Shown: positions 52,973 to 61,339, counted from the first letter of the stretch. The stretch: DNA of 64,000 nucleotides from Cellulomonas sp. KRMCY2 (GCF_000526515.1 NZ_JAGF01000001.1:1612001-1676000); one strand, 5' to 3'. Numbers and translations: made by a program. The notes: generated by a model not told the origin, from the sequence alone.

Positions 52973-53506
52973 TCAGTTGTAGTCGATCGTGCTGAACGAG
53001 GCGGCGAAGACACCCCAGAAGAGCAGCATGGCGAGGACGCCGAGGACGGCGAGGCCGATCCCGATCCAGCCGGTGATGACCCCGGCCGTGGCCATGCCCT
53101 GGCCCTGCTCACCGGTGCGGGCCATCTCCTTGCGGGCCATCGGGCCCATGATCACGGCGGCGATCGAACCGATGAGGGGCAGGAGCGTCAGGCCTGCGAT
53201 GCCCGCGATCATGGCGAGCATGGCCATCGTGTTCGTCGGCGTCACCGGTGCGTACTGCTGGCTCGGGTAGCCCTGGTAGGCCTGGCCGGGGTAGGGCTGC
53301 CCGGCGTAGGGCTGCTGGGCGCCGTAGGGCTGCTGGGCGCCGTAGGGCTGCTGGGCGCCGTAAGGCTGCTGCGCGCCGTAGGGCTGCTCCGTCGGGTAGG
53401 GCTGCTGCTGCGGGTACGGCTGGCCGACGGGTGCCACCGGCGGGTAGGGCTGCGCAGCGCCGGACGGCTGTGCACTCGGGTCGCTGGGGGATCCTGGCTC
53501 GCTCAC
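52973..53506 (-). CDS. DUF4190 membrane protein with QQPYGA repeats
   Basis: A 177-residue protein. Residues 1-95 are Pro/Gln/Tyr-rich with four to five PYGAQQ repeats; then two helices (MLAMIAGIAGLTLLPLIGSI and GVITGWIGIGLAVLGVLAM) form the DUF4190 domain. Such Pro/Tyr-rich tails are common in actinobacterial envelope proteins and their role is not known. GTG start follows CAGGGAG. It lies 5 bases upstream of the GT87-like gene and is likely co-transcribed. Confidence 0.82.
   Translation of the reverse strand: MSEPGSPSDPSAQPSGAAQPYPPVAPVGQPYPQQQPYPTEQPYGAQQPYGAQQPYGAQQPYGAQQPYAGQPYPGQAYQGYPSQQYAPVTPTNTMAMLAMIAGIAGLTLLPLIGSIAAVIMGPMARKEMARTGEQGQGMATAGVITGWIGIGLAVLGVLAMLLFWGVFAASFSTIDYN
53311..53382. 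repeat. Four tandem 18-bp repeats in the DUF4190 gene
   Basis: Units GCTGCTGGGCGCCGTAGG at 53311, 53329, 53347 and 53365, the last two with one change each. They code six-residue QQPYGA units on the minus strand and could vary in number by slippage. Confidence 0.9.
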
Positions 53507-53651
53507 GATGCTCCCTGGTTAGGTCTGGATTCGCGCGTTTCAGCATCCCATAGGTCGCCCGCTCCGGGTCGCGGATCGCTACTCTTCGTGCGGGTCACCG
53601 GTGGCGCCCCTACGCCATTCCGGGCAGGCCCGTCACCTGAGGGAGTCGCGG

Positions 53652-54977
53652 ATGAGCAGCATCGGTTGGCGCGTGCACGGAGATGGCCGCCAGGTGAGTC
53701 CGGGGACCGTCGTCGGCCCGGACGAGCGCCTGAGCTGGCCCCGCACCATCGGCATCGGCATGCAGCACGTCGTCGCGATGTTCGGCGCGACCTTCCTGGT
53801 TCCGTTGATCACCGGCCTGCCGCCGGCGACGACGCTGTTCTTCTCCGCCGTCGGCACCTCGATCTTCCTGCTGATCACGCGCAACCGGCTGCCCAGCTAC
53901 CTGGGTTCGAGCTTCGCGTTCCTGGCCCCGATCGCCGCGGCCAAGGCGCAGGGCGGGATGGCGGTCGCCCTCGGCGGCGTGATGATCACCGGTGTGCTGC
54001 TCGCCGTCGTCGGTCTGGTGGTGCACCTGGCCGGCTCGCGCTGGATCGACATCGTGATGCCGCCCGTCGTGACCGGCACGATCGTCGCTCTCATCGGGCT
54101 CAACCTGGCGCCGGTCGCGTGGACCAACGTGCAGGCGTCGCCGATCACCGCGATGGTCACGCTCTTCGCGATCATCCTGATCACTGTCTTCTTCCGCGGC
54201 ATCGTCGGGCGGTTGGCGATCCTGCTGGGTGTGCTCGTGGGCTACGCCGTCGCGGTGATCCGCGGCGAGATCGACTTCACCTCGGTCGAGGCCGCCGGGT
54301 GGGTCGGCCTGCCGCACTTCACCGCACCGTCCTTCGACCTCGCCGTCCTCGGCCTGTTCATCCCGGTGGTCTTCGTCCTGATCGCCGAGAACGTCGGCCA
54401 CGTGAAGTCGGTCGCCGCGATGACCGGCAAGGACCTCGACCCGATGATCGGCCGCGCGCTGCTCGCGGACGGCCTGGCCACGACGCTCGCCGGCGCGGGG
54501 GGCGGCTCCGGCACGACGACGTACGCCGAGAACATCGGCGTCATGGCGGCGACGCGGGTGTACTCGACCGCCGCCTACTGGGTCGCAGCCGCGACGGCGC
54601 TGGTGCTGAGCCTGTCGCCGAAGTTCGGGGAGCTCATCGCGACGATCCCCGGCGGGGTGCTCGGCGGGGCGACGACGGTCCTCTACGGCATGATCGGCAT
54701 CCTCGGTGCGCGGATCTGGGTCCAGAACAAGGTCGACTTCTCCGACCCGGTCAACCTCACGACGGCCGCCGTCGCGCTCATCGTCGGCATCGCGAACTAC
54801 AGCTGGACAGCCGGTGACGTCCGCTTCGAGGGGATCGCACTGGGCACCGCCGCGGCGATCGGCATCTACCACCTGATGCGTTCGATCGCCCGGTGGCGGG
54901 GAACGACGGCCGAGCCGGTCAGCCCGGCGTCGGTGCCCGGCGGCGACGAGCTCGAGCGTCAGAGCGACAGGCACTGA
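53652..54977 (+). CDS. NCS2 uracil/xanthine permease
   Basis: A 441-residue proton symporter with about 14 helices. Family signatures: IGIGMQHVVAMFGATFLVP, PVVTGTIVALIGLNLAP, VLIAENVGHVKSVAAMTG and GGGSGTTTYAENIGVMAATR. The AENVGH motif of the UraA branch favours uracil over xanthine. ATG follows GAGGGAGTCGCG. It is not linked to upp, which lies 25 kb away. Confidence 0.92.
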   Translation: MSSIGWRVHGDGRQVSPGTVVGPDERLSWPRTIGIGMQHVVAMFGATFLVPLITGLPPATTLFFSAVGTSIFLLITRNRLPSYLGSSFAFLAPIAAAKAQGGMAVALGGVMITGVLLAVVGLVVHLAGSRWIDIVMPPVVTGTIVALIGLNLAPVAWTNVQASPITAMVTLFAIILITVFFRGIVGRLAILLGVLVGYAVAVIRGEIDFTSVEAAGWVGLPHFTAPSFDLAVLGLFIPVVFVLIAENVGHVKSVAAMTGKDLDPMIGRALLADGLATTLAGAGGGSGTTTYAENIGVMAATRVYSTAAYWVAAATALVLSLSPKFGELIATIPGGVLGGATTVLYGMIGILGARIWVQNKVDFSDPVNLTTAAVALIVGIANYSWTAGDVRFEGIALGTAAAIGIYHLMRSIARWRGTTAEPVSPASVPGGDELERQSDRH

Positions 54978-54992
54978 CCGGACTGCGTGACC

Positions 54993-55031
54993 AGCGGGGT
55001 GCCCGGGGCGTGGTGCCCTGGGTGCCCCGCT
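54993..55031. terminator. GC-rich hairpin between the permease and LytR_C genes
   Basis: AGCGGGG and CCCCGCT flank a G/C-rich loop that can fold further; placed between convergent genes, 16 bases after the permease stop. Likely bidirectional terminator without T-run. Confidence 0.6.
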
Positions 55032-55070
55032 CAGCCCTCGGCCGGTGGCGTCAGCCCTCGGCCGGTGGCG
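55031..55070. repeat. 20-bp tandem duplication at the end of the LytR_C gene
   Basis: Two exact copies of TCAGCCCTCGGCCGGTGGCG. One copy contains the stop codon of the LytR_C gene (minus strand), the other follows it. Confidence 0.9.
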
Positions 55071-55758
55071 CCGGGGTCTCGGTCGGGAAGCCCTCGCCAC
55101 CGTCCTGGAACTCCTCGTCGGGGTTCACGGTCGGTGTCGGCGTCGGGCCGGGTACCGCGTCGGCCAGGGCCGTCTCCAGGGCGACGCATCCGGGCACCCC
55201 GACCAAGGGGGCGACCGGGTCGATCGTGATCAAGGTCGGGTCGAGGAGGTCGGTGAAGTCCTCGCCGAGCACCAGGTCGACTGTCGCGTCCACCCGGGTG
55301 TCGAGCAGCAGCTGCGGGGTGTCGAACTGGGCGGCCAGCGTGTAGGCGGCGGCGAGGCCGGCCTCGCCGAAGCCGATCTGGACCGGGCTCGAGATGCTGG
55401 CCGGGTAGTTGCCCGTGCTCAGGACGGCGAACCCCCGCGTCGTCAGCGCGGTGCTCGTGGTGCCCGCCAGGCCTTCGCGACCCGAGCCGTTGAGGACGTT
55501 CACCTGGATCACGTTGTAGGCGACCGGCAGGGTGCCCTCGGGTGGGCACGGCGGGTCGGGCATCGCGGCGACGTCCTCGACGTCGGGGGTCGTGAACTCG
55601 CGGTCGAGCATCGGGACGGACAGCGTGCCGCTGTAGACGGCGACGGCGCCGAGGCTCGCCACGGCCAGGGCGGCGGCGATGGAGCCGAAGATCACAGCCT
55701 GGCGCTCGTGCTTGTGCCGCCGGCGCAGCATCCGCTCGCGGTCGGGGGACGTCGTCAT
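55051..55758 (-). CDS. LytR_C-domain membrane protein
   Basis: A 235-residue protein with a basic cytosolic start (RRRHKHERQ), one helix (VIFGSIAAALAVASLGAVAVYS) and an extracytoplasmic LytR_C domain (about residues 85-195: NVIQVNVLNGSGREGLAGTTSTALTTRGFAV, IGFGEAGLAAAYTLAAQF). The tail is Pro/Thr/Glu-rich. LytR_C domains occur on wall-polymer ligases, but this protein has no LCP catalytic domain. ATG overlaps the upstream stop (ATGA). Confidence 0.85.
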   Translation of the reverse strand: MTTSPDRERMLRRRHKHERQAVIFGSIAAALAVASLGAVAVYSGTLSVPMLDREFTTPDVEDVAAMPDPPCPPEGTLPVAYNVIQVNVLNGSGREGLAGTTSTALTTRGFAVLSTGNYPASISSPVQIGFGEAGLAAAYTLAAQFDTPQLLLDTRVDATVDLVLGEDFTDLLDPTLITIDPVAPLVGVPGCVALETALADAVPGPTPTPTVNPDEEFQDGGEGFPTETPAPPAEG

Positions 55759-56057
55759 CAGTCGTCCAGCACCAGCACGCGGGCGTGCAGGATCGCTCGC
55801 TGCTGCAGGGCGGCGCGGACCGCGCGGTGCAGGCCGTCCTCCAGGTACATCACGCCCTTGTACTGCACGACGTGAGCGAACAGGTCGCCGTAGAAGGTGG
55901 AGTCCTCGGAGAGCAGGTTGTCCAGGTTCAGCGTGCGCTTGGTCGTCACGAGGTCGTCGAGACGCACCTGGCGCGGCGGGACCTCCGACCACTGCTTGGG
56001 CGTGGTCAGGCCGTGGTCGGGATAGGGGCGTCCGTCGCCCACGGCCTTGAAGATCAC
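55758..56057 (-). CDS. Conserved small ParB-like-fold protein (often labelled VapB-type)
   Basis: A 99-residue protein starting (GTG) MIFKAVGDGRPYPDHGL. The second half, SEDSTFYGDLFAHVVQYKGVMYLEDGLHRAVRAALQQR, has the order seen in ParB/sulfiredoxin folds, where GxHR binds a nucleotide. Similar actinobacterial proteins are often labelled VapB antitoxins, but no toxin gene adjoins it and the sequence has no ribbon-helix-helix. It is linked by 4-base overlaps to the EamA gene before and the LytR_C gene after. Role unknown. Confidence 0.75.
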   Translation of the reverse strand: MIFKAVGDGRPYPDHGLTTPKQWSEVPPRQVRLDDLVTTKRTLNLDNLLSEDSTFYGDLFAHVVQYKGVMYLEDGLHRAVRAALQQRAILHARVLVLDD

Positions 56058-57097
56058 GGGTCGAGTCTAGTCGCGCGCGCGCGCTGCCGTCCCGGCCACG
56101 CGCGCACGGGGGCGCCCGCGGCGGCGATCGGGCCGTCCGGTGACGCCCGCCGTCCGGTGCGTCGGGTGACGGCGACGCCGATGAGGCAGAGCAGCCCGCC
56201 GGTGAGTGCGAGCACCGGTGGGACCTCGTCGAGCAGCAGCCAGCCGAGTCCGATCGCGATCGGTGGCACGAGGTAGGTGGTGGCGCCGAGCCGGCCGGCG
56301 TCGCTGCGCGCCAGGGCGTATGCCCAGGTCGTGAAGGCGATCGCGGTCGGGAACAGGCCGAGGTACACGATGCCCGCGGCTGCTTCCGGACCGGCCGCGC
56401 GCAGATCTGTGACCAGCTGCGGCGCGAAGGGCAGGCAGACGACCGCGCCGACGGTGCACGCGATCCAGGTGACCTGGAGCCCCGAGGAGCGCGCGAGCAA
56501 CGGCTTCTGCATGATCACCGACACCGCGTACGCGGCAGCGGCGACGAAGCACAGGACGACGCCCCAGACGTCCGCGTCCGCCGCGTTCGAGGTTGCGAGG
56601 CCGATCACCACGACGCCGACGAAGCCGATCACGCTGCCGACGATGAGCGGACGGGGGAAGCCCTCGCCGAGCCGGAGGCCGGCCAGGACGGCGAGCAGGA
56701 CCGGCGCGACGTTGACGAGCATCGCCGCCGTGCCGGCGTCGATCCGCTGCTCGGCGGCATTCAGCGCGACGTTGTACACGGCGAACCAGAGCACGCCGAT
56801 CCAGATCAAGGAGGGCCAGTCCGCGCGCGCGGGCCATGCCTGATGCTTCGTCGCCAGGAGGGCGCCGAGGGCGAGGCTGCCGACCAGGAGGCGGCCGAAG
56901 GTCAGGGCGCCGGGCGACACGTCCGACCCGAGGATGCGGATGCCGACGAACGCGGACGCCCAGAGCACCACCGACACGCCGATGGCCAGCGTGGGCAGAG
57001 CCGGGAGAGCCGACCGGGCTCGCGGGTCCGACATGGCCGGCGGGTCCGGCATGGCCGGCCGTCGACCCGGGTCGGCCTGTCGATCGCTCGTCGTCAT
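56054..57097 (-). CDS. EamA/DMT-family transporter
   Basis: A 347-residue membrane protein with ten helices in two EamA repeats (PTLAIGVSVVLWASAFVGIRIL; WGVVLCFVAAAAYAVSVIMQK). End motifs GLFPTAIAFTTWAYAL and PPIAIGLGWLLLDEVP are typical. Substrate unknown (metabolite or amino-acid export is common). The N-terminal 30 residues are Asp/Pro-rich. First gene of a three-gene operon and divergent from the gluconokinase gene. Confidence 0.9.
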   Translation of the reverse strand: MTTSDRQADPGRRPAMPDPPAMSDPRARSALPALPTLAIGVSVVLWASAFVGIRILGSDVSPGALTFGRLLVGSLALGALLATKHQAWPARADWPSLIWIGVLWFAVYNVALNAAEQRIDAGTAAMLVNVAPVLLAVLAGLRLGEGFPRPLIVGSVIGFVGVVVIGLATSNAADADVWGVVLCFVAAAAYAVSVIMQKPLLARSSGLQVTWIACTVGAVVCLPFAPQLVTDLRAAGPEAAAGIVYLGLFPTAIAFTTWAYALARSDAGRLGATTYLVPPIAIGLGWLLLDEVPPVLALTGGLLCLIGVAVTRRTGRRASPDGPIAAAGAPVRAWPGRQRARATRLDP

Positions 57098-57211
57098 GGG
57101 CAGACGCTACGGGCAGGCGGCGACATCGTCCGGCAGATTTCGGTCGTGGGCGGCCCTGGTGGGTCGTGGGCGGTTCGTGCGTCGGCGGCCGGTGTGGTCC
57201 ACAGTGGGCGG

Positions 57212-57754
57212 ATGGCGGACGACGCGCGGCCCGGACCACCGGCCCAGCACCTGGTGATCATGGGGGTCGCAGGCTCGGGAAAGACGACTCTCGCCGAGGT
57301 CCTCGCCGACCGCCTCGGCTGGCCTTACGCGGAGGCCGACGACTTCCATCCCCCGGCCAACGTGCAGAAGATGGCCGCGGGCATCGCCTTGACCGACGAC
57401 GACAGGTGGCCCTGGTTGCGCGCCCTGCGCGACTGGCTGACCGAGCAGTCCCGCGCGGGACGGAGCTCGATCGTCACGTGCTCCGCGCTGCGGTCCGCCT
57501 ACCGCGACGTCCTCGGCGAGGCCGAGGGCACGGTGCGGTTCGTGCACCTGACAGCGGCGCCGGAGGTCATCGGGAACCGGCTGGCGACCAGGGTCGGACA
57601 CTTCATGCCGGCGGCCCTGCTGCCGTCGCAGCTGGGCACCCTCGAGCCGCTGCGGGACTCCGAGGACGGCGTCACGGTCGTCGTCGACGCCCCGCCGGAC
57701 GTCGTGGCCGACCGGGTTCTCGAGGCGCTCGGCCTGGGCGCCGGGCAGTCCTGA
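57212..57754 (+). CDS. gntK: Gluconokinase
   Basis: A 180-residue P-loop kinase phosphorylating D-gluconate to 6-phosphogluconate. P-loop is GVAGSGKTT (about residues 18-26); DDFHPPANVQKMAAGIALTD and DRWPWLRAL are GntK signatures. ATG at 57212 is preferred; in-frame upstream bases code no conserved residues. No gluconate transporter is near. Confidence 0.93.
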   Translation: MADDARPGPPAQHLVIMGVAGSGKTTLAEVLADRLGWPYAEADDFHPPANVQKMAAGIALTDDDRWPWLRALRDWLTEQSRAGRSSIVTCSALRSAYRDVLGEAEGTVRFVHLTAAPEVIGNRLATRVGHFMPAALLPSQLGTLEPLRDSEDGVTVVVDAPPDVVADRVLEALGLGAGQS

Positions 57755-57812
57755 GCGGGTCGGCCGCGACCACGACGGTCCGCGGGGGGCGCGGGCGTCG
57801 ATCAGTGGTCGA

Positions 57813-57929
57813 TCAGCGACAGGTGCAGCGGCTCGACGGCTCGACGCTCGCCAGGACGGCGTCGGCGTGCTGGCCGCAACCGCTCCAGGTGACGTTGCCG
57901 CAGAACATGCAACGGGCGGGACTGCACAT
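57813..57929 (-). CDS. 38-residue Cys-rich small protein
   Basis: A short gene with AGGAGAC 5 bases before its ATG. It encodes 38 residues with six Cys (2, 7, 10, 18, 35, 37) and His21: it begins MCSPARCMFCGNVTWSGCGQ and ends CTCR. Similar small proteins with a CxxCGxxTWxGCGxH pattern occur in actinobacteria; they look like zinc- or metal-binding knuckles of unknown function. It is the third gene downstream of the CsoR/CstR-type operator, after thioredoxin and DUF302, all on the same strand, so a redox or metal role is likely. Confidence 0.75.
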   Translation of the reverse strand: MCSPARCMFCGNVTWSGCGQHADAVLASVEPSSRCTCR

Positions 57930-58042
57930 GGTTGTCTCCTGGTCGTTCTAGGGTCTCGTGCTTCTGGGGTGTGTTCGGGACGCGTGGGCGTGCGGGAGTG
58001 CGGGACGTGCGGGCGGTGCCGGCCGGGCGGGTGCCGCCGGGT

Positions 58043-58444
58043 TCAGCCGACCGGGACGGTCAGTGCGGCCAGGGCGAGCCGCAGGCGTGCGGCGGCGTCC
58101 TCCGCCACCTCGGCGAGGGCCGGGTTGCCGGTGAGGGTCACCATCGTCAGCGGGTCGAGGGCCTCGACCCGGGTGCTCGTGTCGCCGAGCGAGCGGACGA
58201 CGACGTTGCACGGCAGGAGCACGCCGAGGGACTCCTCGACCTGCAGGCCGTGGTGGGCCAGCGGGGGTCGACAGGCGCCGAGGATGACCTGCGGCGCGAT
58301 GTCGACGTCGAGCTTGGCCTTGAGGGTCGCCGCGAGGTCGATCTCGGTCAGGACGCCGAAGCCCTGGTCGGCGAGGGCGGTCCGGACCGCCGTGACGGTC
58401 TGCTCGAACGGCTGGTCGACGGTGGTGCTGATCGCATAGCTCAC
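58043..58444 (-). CDS. DUF302 protein
   Basis: A 133-residue soluble protein. VSYAISTTVDQPFEQTVTAV, LTEIDLAATLKAKLDVDI, ILGACRPPLAHHGLQ, GVLLPCNVVVRS and the closing NPALAEVAEDAAARL are DUF302 blocks. Two Cys (in GACRPP and LPCNVV) are placed to act as thiol or metal ligands. DUF302 proteins often accompany thiosulfate/persulfide and copper systems. GTG start with AGGAGG 8 bases upstream. Lies 62 bases after the thioredoxin gene. Confidence 0.9.
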   Translation of the reverse strand: MSYAISTTVDQPFEQTVTAVRTALADQGFGVLTEIDLAATLKAKLDVDIAPQVILGACRPPLAHHGLQVEESLGVLLPCNVVVRSLGDTSTRVEALDPLTMVTLTGNPALAEVAEDAAARLRLALAALTVPVG

Positions 58445-58506
58445 GGGTGGTCCTCCTGGATGTCGGGGATGGGTGTCGCGGGTGTCGCGGGTGTCGACAG
58501 TGCCGG

Positions 58507-58875
58507 TCAGGAGACCGGCTGCCGGGCGGCGACCTGGGCGTGGACGGCCGCCATGTCGAGGGCGCGCACCTGGCCGATCAGGTCGGCGAGGGCCGGACCG
58601 GGAAGGGCGCCGGGCTCGGCGTAGATCAGGATGCCGTCGCGGAAGACCATCAGGGTCGGGATCGACGTGATCCCGGCCTGTCCGGCGAGGGCCTGCTCGG
58701 CCTCGGTGTCGACCTTGCCGAAGACGATGTCCGGGTGCTGCTCGGACGCGGCCTGGAAGACCGGCGCGAACGCGCGGCACGGGCCGCACCAGGCGGCCCA
58801 GAAGTCCACGAGCACGATGTCGTTGTCACGGACCGTCTGCTCGAAGGTACTGGCGGTGAGATCGATGGTGGGCAT
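58507..58875 (-). CDS. trxA: Thioredoxin
   Basis: A 122-residue thioredoxin with active site WCGPC (Cys30 and Cys33), the buried Asp in VLVDFWAAW and cis-Pro in TSIPTLMVF. The C-terminus is about 15 residues longer than E. coli TrxA. First gene after the palindromic operator at 58911-58926, so it is probably a stress-inducible rather than the housekeeping thioredoxin. Confidence 0.95.
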   Translation of the reverse strand: MPTIDLTASTFEQTVRDNDIVLVDFWAAWCGPCRAFAPVFQAASEQHPDIVFGKVDTEAEQALAGQAGITSIPTLMVFRDGILIYAEPGALPGPALADLIGQVRALDMAAVHAQVAARQPVS

Positions 58876-58910
58876 GGTTGCCTCCTCGGGTCGGCGCGAT
58901 GGGGTCCTGG

Positions 58911-58926
58911 ATACCCCGGGGGGTAT
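58911..58926. promoter_or_regulatory. CsoR/CstR-type palindromic operator
   Basis: ATACCCC-GG-GGGGTAT, a perfect inverted repeat with the A/T-flanked G-tract core of CsoR-family (copper, persulfide) binding sites. It lies 35 bases upstream of the thioredoxin ATG. On the minus strand TATACC and GTTATA at its edge could be the -10. No CsoR-family gene is inside the window. Confidence 0.78.
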
Positions 58927-58995
58927 AACGACCGCAGGACGAGGGTATTCCCGCGACCAGGGAGGCGCATCCGGTGCACCCTGTGGCGCCGTGGG

Positions 58996-59664
58996 TCAGC
59001 GCCTGCTGCGCACCGGCTCTGCGGCCGGGCCGTCCGCCTCGGGTGTGCTGGACGCGCCGCCGTCGAGCGCGCGACCCTCCCAGGTCAGTGCCTGCCAGCC
59101 CGTGCCGGGGCTCCCCTCCAGGACCACGACCCCGGTGTTCGACAGCGGGTTGCTCGCCACGTGGTCGACGTCGACGTTCGACACCCGCGCGGCGGTCCAC
59201 GACCGGATCACGGCTCCGTGGCTGACCAGCGCGGCCGTGCCCGCCCCCGACGCGGCGATCTCGGCCACCACCTGGTCGTAGCGCTCGAAGACCTCCGTCC
59301 CGCTTTCGCCACCGGGCATCCGTAGGTCCAGGTCGCCGTCGCTCCACCGGAACGCGGTGTCCAGGTAGGTCTGCACCGAGGCGGCGTCGCCCAGCATCTC
59401 GAGCGCGCCCGCGCCGATCTCCCGGATGCCCGCGCGGACCTCGACCGTCAGGCCGAGGGTCAGGGCGAGCGGCTCGGCCGTCTGCTGGGTCCGGACCAGC
59501 GTCGAGGCGTAGAGCACGTCGATCGGCTCGGTCCCGACCGACCGCGACAGCGCCGCGGCCTGCGCGCGGCCCAGGCCCGTCAGGTCGGCGCCCGGAGCGC
59601 CCGTGTCCAGCAGGCCCCCGAGGTTGGAGGGCGTCTGGCCGTGGCGGATGAGCAGGAGTCGCAT
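58996..59664 (-). CDS. Histidine phosphatase (phosphoglycerate-mutase-like)
   Basis: A 222-residue enzyme with the catalytic LIRHGQTPSN (phospho-accepting His7), Arg in STLVRTQQTAEPL, Glu in IREIGAGALE and second His in LVSHGAVIRSW. The substrate is not predicted by the motif. ATG 59664 is chosen; one three codons earlier is possible. Divergent from the sucrose phosphorylase gene. Confidence 0.9.
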   Translation of the reverse strand: MRLLLIRHGQTPSNLGGLLDTGAPGADLTGLGRAQAAALSRSVGTEPIDVLYASTLVRTQQTAEPLALTLGLTVEVRAGIREIGAGALEMLGDAASVQTYLDTAFRWSDGDLDLRMPGGESGTEVFERYDQVVAEIAASGAGTAALVSHGAVIRSWTAARVSNVDVDHVASNPLSNTGVVVLEGSPGTGWQALTWEGRALDGGASSTPEADGPAAEPVRSRR

Positions 59665-59854
59665 GGGTCCCATTCTCGCCGATCGGAGCGCGAGGCCGGC
59701 CGGGTGGTCCGGGTGACCGGGTGGCCCTGGACCATGGCCCGGCCGGGCGCCCACCGGTAGGCTCCGCCCGGGGTTCGGGGCCGTCGATCGTCGCCGCTGC
59801 CGGCAGGACGGCGCTCGGACCGGCCCGAGGGTCGTCGAGGACGAAGGACGTGCC

Positions 59855-61339
59855 ATGCGCAACCAGGTTCAGCTCATCGCCTACGCCGATCGGTTCGGCG
59901 GCGACCTCCCGGGCGTCGGCCGCCTCCTGCGGGAGAAGTTCGGCGAGGCCTTCGGTGGCGTGCACGTGCTGCCGTTCTTCACCGCGTACGACGGCGTGGA
60001 CGCGGGCTTCGACCCGGTGGACCACACCGCTGTCGACCCGCGCCTCGGCTCCTGGGACGACGTGCGCGACCTGGGACGCGACCTCGACACCGTCGTCGAC
60101 GTGATCGTCAACCACGTCTCGGCCGACTCCGCGCAGTTCCAGGACGTCGTCGCCAAGGGTGCCGCGTCCCCGTGGGCGGACATGTTCCTCACGATGAGCA
60201 CGGTGTTCCCGGTGGGTGCGACCGAGAGCGACCTGACCGCCATCTACCGACCGCGGCCGGGCCTGCCCTTCACCCCCGTGACGCTCGGTGGGCAGCGGCG
60301 CCTGGTCTGGACGACCTTCACCGCAGCGCAGATCGACATCGACGTCGCCTCGCCGTCGGCCCAGGCGTACCTCGTCTCGGTCCTCGACACGCTGGCTGCG
60401 GCCGGCGTCACGCTCATCCGGTTCGACGCGGTCGGCTACGCCGTCAAGACGCCGGGCACCACCTGTTTCATGACACCCGAGACGTTCGCCTTCATCGACC
60501 GGCTCACGGCACTCGCCCGGCAGCGCGGCCTCGAGGTGCTCGTCGAGGTGCACTCCTACTATCGCCGCCAGGTCGAGATCGGTCGCTCGGTCGACCGCGT
60601 CTACGACTTCGCCCTTCCGCCGCTCGTGCTGCACGCCCTGTACACCGGTGACGGGGGTCCGCTGGCGGCGTGGATGCGGATCCGGCCGGCCAACGCGGTC
60701 ACGGTGCTCGACACCCACGACGGCATCGGTGTGATCGACGTCGGGCCGGACCAGACCGAGCCTGACCGACCCGGGCTGCTCACCCCGGCGCAGGTCGACG
60801 CGCTCGTCGAGGGCATCCACCAGCGCACGGACGGGGCGAGCCGGCAGGCGACCGGCTGGGCGGCGTCCAACCTCGACGTCTACCAGGTCAACTCGACCTT
60901 CTACGACGCGCTCGGTCGGGACGATCACCGGTACCTCGCGGCGCGTGCGCTGCAGTTCTTCACACCGGGGATCCCGCAGGTCTACTACGTCGGGGCACTG
61001 GCCGGTCACAACGACCTGGACCTGCTGGCACGGACCGGCGTCGGCCGGGACATCAATCGTCACCGCTACACGGACGCCGAGGTCGACGCGGCCCTCGAAC
61101 GGCCCGTGGTCACGGCTCTGCTCGCGCTCGCGCGCTTCCGCAACACGCTCGACGTGTTCGACGGCGACTTCTCGATGGCTGCCGAGCAGGACGGCCGGGT
61201 CCTGACGCTGACCTGGGTGGACGGCGACCGTCGGGCGAGTCTCCGGGTCGACCTCGGTGCGGGCAGGGCGTCGCTGGAGTGGACGGCGGACGGGACGACG
61301 CGGCGCACCGACGACCTGCTCGTCTCGCCGCCCGAGTAG
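59855..61339 (+). CDS. Sucrose phosphorylase (GH13_18)
   Basis: A 494-residue cytosolic enzyme that converts sucrose and phosphate to glucose-1-phosphate and fructose. Nucleophile Asp191 (RFDAVGY), acid/base Glu231 (LVEVHSYY) and stabiliser Asp289 (DTHDGIGVID) match Asp192, Glu232 and Asp290 of the Bifidobacterium enzyme with a shift of one. NHVSADSAQFQ and GTTCFMTPETFAF are subfamily blocks. Related subfamily members use sucrose-6-phosphate or glucosylglycerate, but the near-identical spacing favours sucrose. The downstream fructose-type importer and LacI gene support a sucrose/fructose module. Confidence 0.9.
   Translation: MRNQVQLIAYADRFGGDLPGVGRLLREKFGEAFGGVHVLPFFTAYDGVDAGFDPVDHTAVDPRLGSWDDVRDLGRDLDTVVDVIVNHVSADSAQFQDVVAKGAASPWADMFLTMSTVFPVGATESDLTAIYRPRPGLPFTPVTLGGQRRLVWTTFTAAQIDIDVASPSAQAYLVSVLDTLAAAGVTLIRFDAVGYAVKTPGTTCFMTPETFAFIDRLTALARQRGLEVLVEVHSYYRRQVEIGRSVDRVYDFALPPLVLHALYTGDGGPLAAWMRIRPANAVTVLDTHDGIGVIDVGPDQTEPDRPGLLTPAQVDALVEGIHQRTDGASRQATGWAASNLDVYQVNSTFYDALGRDDHRYLAARALQFFTPGIPQVYYVGALAGHNDLDLLARTGVGRDINRHRYTDAEVDAALERPVVTALLALARFRNTLDVFDGDFSMAAEQDGRVLTLTWVDGDRRASLRVDLGAGRASLEWTADGTTRRTDDLLVSPPE

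Noticed and set aside
53311-53382. CRISPR-like array
   Set aside because: Repeats are contiguous 18-bp units without spacers, inside a coding frame; they encode a Pro/Tyr-rich tail.
55758-56057. Type II toxin-antitoxin system
   Set aside because: Only an antitoxin-like label is plausible for this gene; neighbours are a transporter and a LytR_C protein, with no PIN-domain toxin.
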